Of a stretch of DNA of 64,000 nt, positions 60,801 through 64,000 are shown one piece after another. The number at the start of each line of letters is the position of its first letter. Position 1 is the stretch's first letter. The stretch is taken from assembly GCA_021292105.1 (NCBI GenBank), contig CM037864.1:38626486-38690485 (forward strand). The letters run 5' to 3'. Source of the DNA: Anadara kagoshimensis. Lineage: Eukaryota > Mollusca > Bivalvia > Arcoida > Arcidae. The notes beneath the pieces were generated by a model. That model did not search any database, had not been told where the DNA came from, and worked only from the letters and a program-made list of their open reading frames with translations. The position numbers and the translations under genes are program-made.

Positions 60801-63415
60801 ATGCATGTGTACATCGATAATGTGCTACAGTTAAATTTAACTGTAGACTGTCATAATGCATGTGTACATCGATAATGCGCTACATTTAAATTTAACTGTA
60901 GACTGTCATAATGCGTGTGTACATGGATAATGCGCTACATTTAAATTTAACTGTAGACTGTCATAATGCATGTGTACGTCGATAATGCGCTACATTTAAA
61001 TTTAACTGTAGACTGTCATAATGCGTGTGTACGTCGATAATGTGCTACAGTTAAATTTAACTGTAGACTGTCATAATGCGTGTGTACATCGATAATGCCT
61101 TACAGTTAAATTTAACTGTAGACTGTCATAATGCGTGTGTACATCGATAATGCCTTACAGTTAAATTTAACTGTAGACTGTCATAATGCATGTGTACATC
61201 GATAATGTGCTACAGTTAAATTTAACTGTCGACTGTCATAATGCGTGTGTACATCGATAATGTGCTACAGTTAAATTTAACTGTCGACTGTCATAATGCG
61301 TGTGTACATCGATAATGCGCTACAGTTAAATCTAACTGTAGACTGTCATAATGCATGTGTACATCGATAATGTGCTACAGTTAAATTTAACTGTCGACTG
61401 TCATAATGCATGTGTACATCGATAATGTGCTACAGTTAAATTTAACTGTCGACTGTCATAATGCGTGTGTACATCGATAATGTGCTACAGTTAAATTTAA
61501 CTGTCGACTGTCATAATGCGTGTGTACATCGATAATGCGCTACAGTTAAATCTAACTGTAGACTGTCATAATGCATGTGTACATCGATAATGCGCTACAG
61601 TTAAATTTAACTGTCGACTGTCATAATGCGTGTGTACGTCGATAATGCCTTACAGTTAAATCTAACTGTAGACTGTCATAATGCGTGTGTACGTCGATAA
61701 TGTGCTACAGTTAAATTTAAATGTAGACTGTCATAATGCGTGTGTACATCGATAATGTGCTACAGTTAAATTTAACTGTAGACTGTCATAATGCATGTGT
61801 ACATCGATAATGCGCTACAGTTAAATTTAACTGTAGACTGTCATAATGCGTGTGTACATCGATAATGTGCTACAGTTAAATCTAACTCTAGACTGTCATA
61901 ATGCGTGTGTACATCGATAATGTGCTACAGTTAAATCTAACTGTAGACTGTCATAATGCGTGTGTACATCGATAATGCGCTACAATTAAATTTAACTGTC
62001 GACTGTCATAATGCGTGTGTACGTCGATAATGCCTTACAGTTAAATCTAACTGTAAACTGTCATAATGCGTGTGTACGTCGATAATGTGCTACAGTTAAA
62101 TCTAACTGTAGACTGTCATAATGCGTGTGTACATCGATAATGCGCTACAGTTAAATTTAACTGTCGACTGTCATAATGCGTGTGTACGTCGATAATGCCT
62201 TACAGTTAAATCTAACTGTAGACTGTCATAATGCGTGTGTACGTCGATAATGTGCTACAGTTAAATTTAACTGTAGACTGTCATAATGCGTGTGTACATC
62301 GATAATGTGCTACAGTTAAATTTAACTGTAGACTGTCATAATGCATGTGTACATCGATAATGCGCTACAGTTAAATTTAACTGTAGACTGTCATAATGCG
62401 TGTGTACATCGATAATGTGCTACAGTTAAATTTAACTGTAGACTGTCATAATGCGTGTGTACATCGATAATGTGCTACAGTTAAATTTAACTGTAGACTG
62501 TCATAATGCATGTGTACGTCGATAATGCCTTACAGTTAAATTTAACTGTCGACTGTCATAATGCATGTGTACGTCGATAATGCCTTACAGTTAAATCTAA
62601 CTGTAGACTGTCATAATGCGTGTGTACGTCGATAATGCCTTACAGTTAAATCTAACTGTAGACTGTCATAATGCGTGTGTACGTCGATAATGCGCTACAG
62701 TTAAATTTAACTGTCGACTGTCATAATGCATGTGTACGTCGATAATGCCTTACAGTTAAATCTAACTGTAGACTGTCATAATGCATGTGTACGTCGATAA
62801 TGCCTTACAGTTAAATCTAACTGTAGACTGTCATAATGCGTGTGTACGTCGATAATGCCTTACAGTTAAATCTAACTGTAGACTGTCATAATGCGTGTGT
62901 ACGTCGATAATGCGCTACAGTTAAATTTAACTGTAGACTGTCATAATGCGTGTGTACACCGATAATGCGCTACAGTTAAATTTAACTGTCGACTGTCATA
63001 ATGCATGTGTCTGTCGATAATGCCTTACAGTTAAATCTAACTGTAGACTGTCATAATGCATTTGTACATCAAAAAACGCGCTACAGTAACGTTAACGTGA
63101 TTGTAGAATGTCATGGCTGACATCTGTTAAGCCACTTTTTTGCATACAGACATTATCAGTCATGAGTAATAAACCCTAAACCTATTTAAAAATATTGAAA
63201 CATTTTCTGATAACAACGGATTATTTCAGTTTATCACGTCATTTTTAATTACCGCGACACTATTAATTATATTACTAGTATATTCATTTTTGTATTAGGT
63301 CATTAGCCTTCATTGAAGATTATATACGCAAATATGTCTGTCCGTACTACGGAAATACGCACACTACCACAAGTATCAACTCTAGACAGACATCAAAATT
63401 CCGGGACGATTCAAG
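57317..63415 (+). CDS. Class V aminotransferase/cysteine desulfurase-like protein, first four visible exons (partial)
   Basis: Exons join in phase: 57317-57505 (63 codons, donor GTACGT), 58043-58163, 59323-59353 (31 nt) and 63299-63415, which ends at GTAAAT with more exons outside the window. The N-terminus MGICTS fits an N-myristoylation signal (Gly2, Ser6), then a Ser/Pro-rich low-complexity region. The joined sequence then reads NPLLKYIRNNVIGHGLIFNG, FGAKQVFYCDYTASGR, SLAFIEDYIRKYVCPYYG, NTHTTTS and SKFRDDSR. This layout is typical of the N-terminal part of an animal/protist branch of PLP-dependent class V aminotransferases (fold type I) related to cysteine desulfurases; the PLP lysine would lie downstream. 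ATG context AAAATGG is good. A possible acceptor at 57268 leaves the frame open upstream to it, so the true start could be earlier. The reaction is unknown. Confidence 0.82.
57746..57801. repeat. C-tract followed by a long A-tract, intron 1
   Basis: About ten C, then ACAACACC, then about 38 A. Confidence 0.95.
58204..58345 (-). mobile_element. Retroposon tail (RT-tail family), intron 2
   Basis: The minus strand carries the GGGTGTAGCTAGTTACATGG, CCTGAGCACCCGGTCTG and GTGGAAGTTTGTGTT blocks. Confidence 0.75.
59373..59693 (+). mobile_element. tRNA-derived SINE, full length, intron 3
   Basis: Decayed tRNA-like head (GGTAGATTAGTAGGTAGAGA), body AGTGACTGTTCTTTCTCCAA and GATGCCCCGTGTCAC, and tail TATTGGGACGTAAAACATCA followed by an ATCA run. 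It starts only about 20 bp after the donor of the 31-nt exon. Confidence 0.88.
59757..59918. repeat. Two tandem ~80-bp copies
   Basis: Each copy runs from AGTTTTTTGATT through GGAAGGTTTTG and ACTTTTTGGTGTTTCATTAT to GGAGGTATA. Confidence 0.9.
60765..63105. repeat. 55-bp minisatellite with a 20-bp palindrome per unit, ~42 copies, intron 3
   Basis: Each unit holds the perfect palindrome TACAGTTAAATTTAACTGTA or a one-base variant (AAATCTAACTG; CTGTCGAC), then GACTGTCATAATGC and GTGTACATCGATAATG. Variants (TGTGCTAC/GCGCTAC/GCCTTAC; ACATCG/ACGTCG) recur in blocks, so groups of units were duplicated. It has no coding signal and lies between exons 3 and 4 of the aminotransferase-like gene. Confidence 0.97.
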
Positions 63416-63529
63416 GTAAATCAACTTTCATTTTTTGCTAAATTATTTATATGATACATATGATGTATGAATTTAAATTGTTTCTTTTGTTAAACATTTT
63501 AATGACCTTGATATTGGAGATACAAAACG

Positions 63530-64000
63530 CAAAGGTCTATTTTAATTTAGAATCTGGAGGCGCAAAACTCTATTTTGACATCAGGGCCAGAAGACCCAAA
63601 GTTTTTTTTTGTATTGTGGCCAGACGACGCAAAGTTTTTTTTTTGATATTGAAGCCAGATAACGCAATGTTTTTTTATATTTGAGTCTGAAATGGCAAAG
63701 TTTGATTTTGATATTCATGGCAGATGACGCAAAGTTGTTTTTTATATTTGAGTCTGAAAACGCAAAGTTGTTTTAATTTCTGGGCCAGAAGACGCAAAGT
63801 TGTTTATTGTATTGGAGCCAGAAAACGCAAAGTTTTTTTTATATTAGGACAAGAAGGCACAAAGTTGTTTCTGATATTTGAGTCTGAAAACGCAATGTTG
63901 TTTTTTATATCGGGGCCAGGAGACGCAAATTTTTTAATATTGTAGCCAGACGACGCATAGTTTTTTTTATATTGGAGCCAGAAGACGCAAAGTTTTTTTT
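63530..64000. repeat. ~35-bp minisatellite, runs off the window, intron 4
   Basis: Degenerate units of GCCAGAAGACGCAAAGTT, a T-run and ATATTGG; about 13 are visible. Short frames here translate the repeat. Confidence 0.9.

Overview
The window is eukaryotic nuclear DNA, most likely from a mollusc (a bivalve or another lophotrochozoan). It is AT-rich and gene-poor. The few real genes are split by GT-AG introns. Most of the sequence is tandem arrays, tRNA-derived SINEs, small terminal-inverted-repeat (TIR) elements, mariner relics and truncated retroposon tails. Nothing bacterial (operons, ribosome binding sites, CRISPR) is present. Organism and family names rest on recognition alone; no search could be run.

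Layout. 1-7.5 kb: a 22-bp minisatellite split by a 4.66-kb TIR element that carries about 14 copies of a GTAACGTATGTA-like motif. 7.56-15.8 kb: an 8.2-kb minisatellite with higher-order structure. 15.8-18.5 kb: microsatellites. 18.5-25.1 kb: two near-identical ~3.3-kb units in tandem, each holding a TATA-like box and a 69-bp minisatellite. 25.2-28.3 kb: fold-back hairpins, then two exons of a membrane C-type lectin. 29.7-30.9 kb: a dead mariner. 31.7-33.3 kb: a 26-bp array. 33.5-44.6 kb: two inverted copies of a nested TIR element, enclosing a Tudor-like gene, a 714-aa transposase-like ORF and a tRNA-Arg pseudogene; an intact tRNA-Arg(TCT) lies just outside. 45-57 kb: SINEs, retroposon tails, fold-backs and minisatellites. 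57.3-64 kb: the first four visible coding exons of a class V aminotransferase/cysteine-desulfurase-like gene, whose third intron holds ~42 units of a 55-bp repeat built on a 20-bp palindrome.

Supported protein-coding loci are the lectin-like gene (5' end not found), the Tudor-like ORF, the transposase-like ORF and the aminotransferase-like gene (3' end outside the window). Most other ORFs are translations of repeats. About ten copies of one retroposon tail are scattered across the window in both orientations; the longest keep a short stretch that looks like the C-terminus of a reverse transcriptase. I see no evidence that the genes form a pathway. The least explained items are the Tudor/transposase-like pair, the motif-rich TIR element and the intronic palindrome array.
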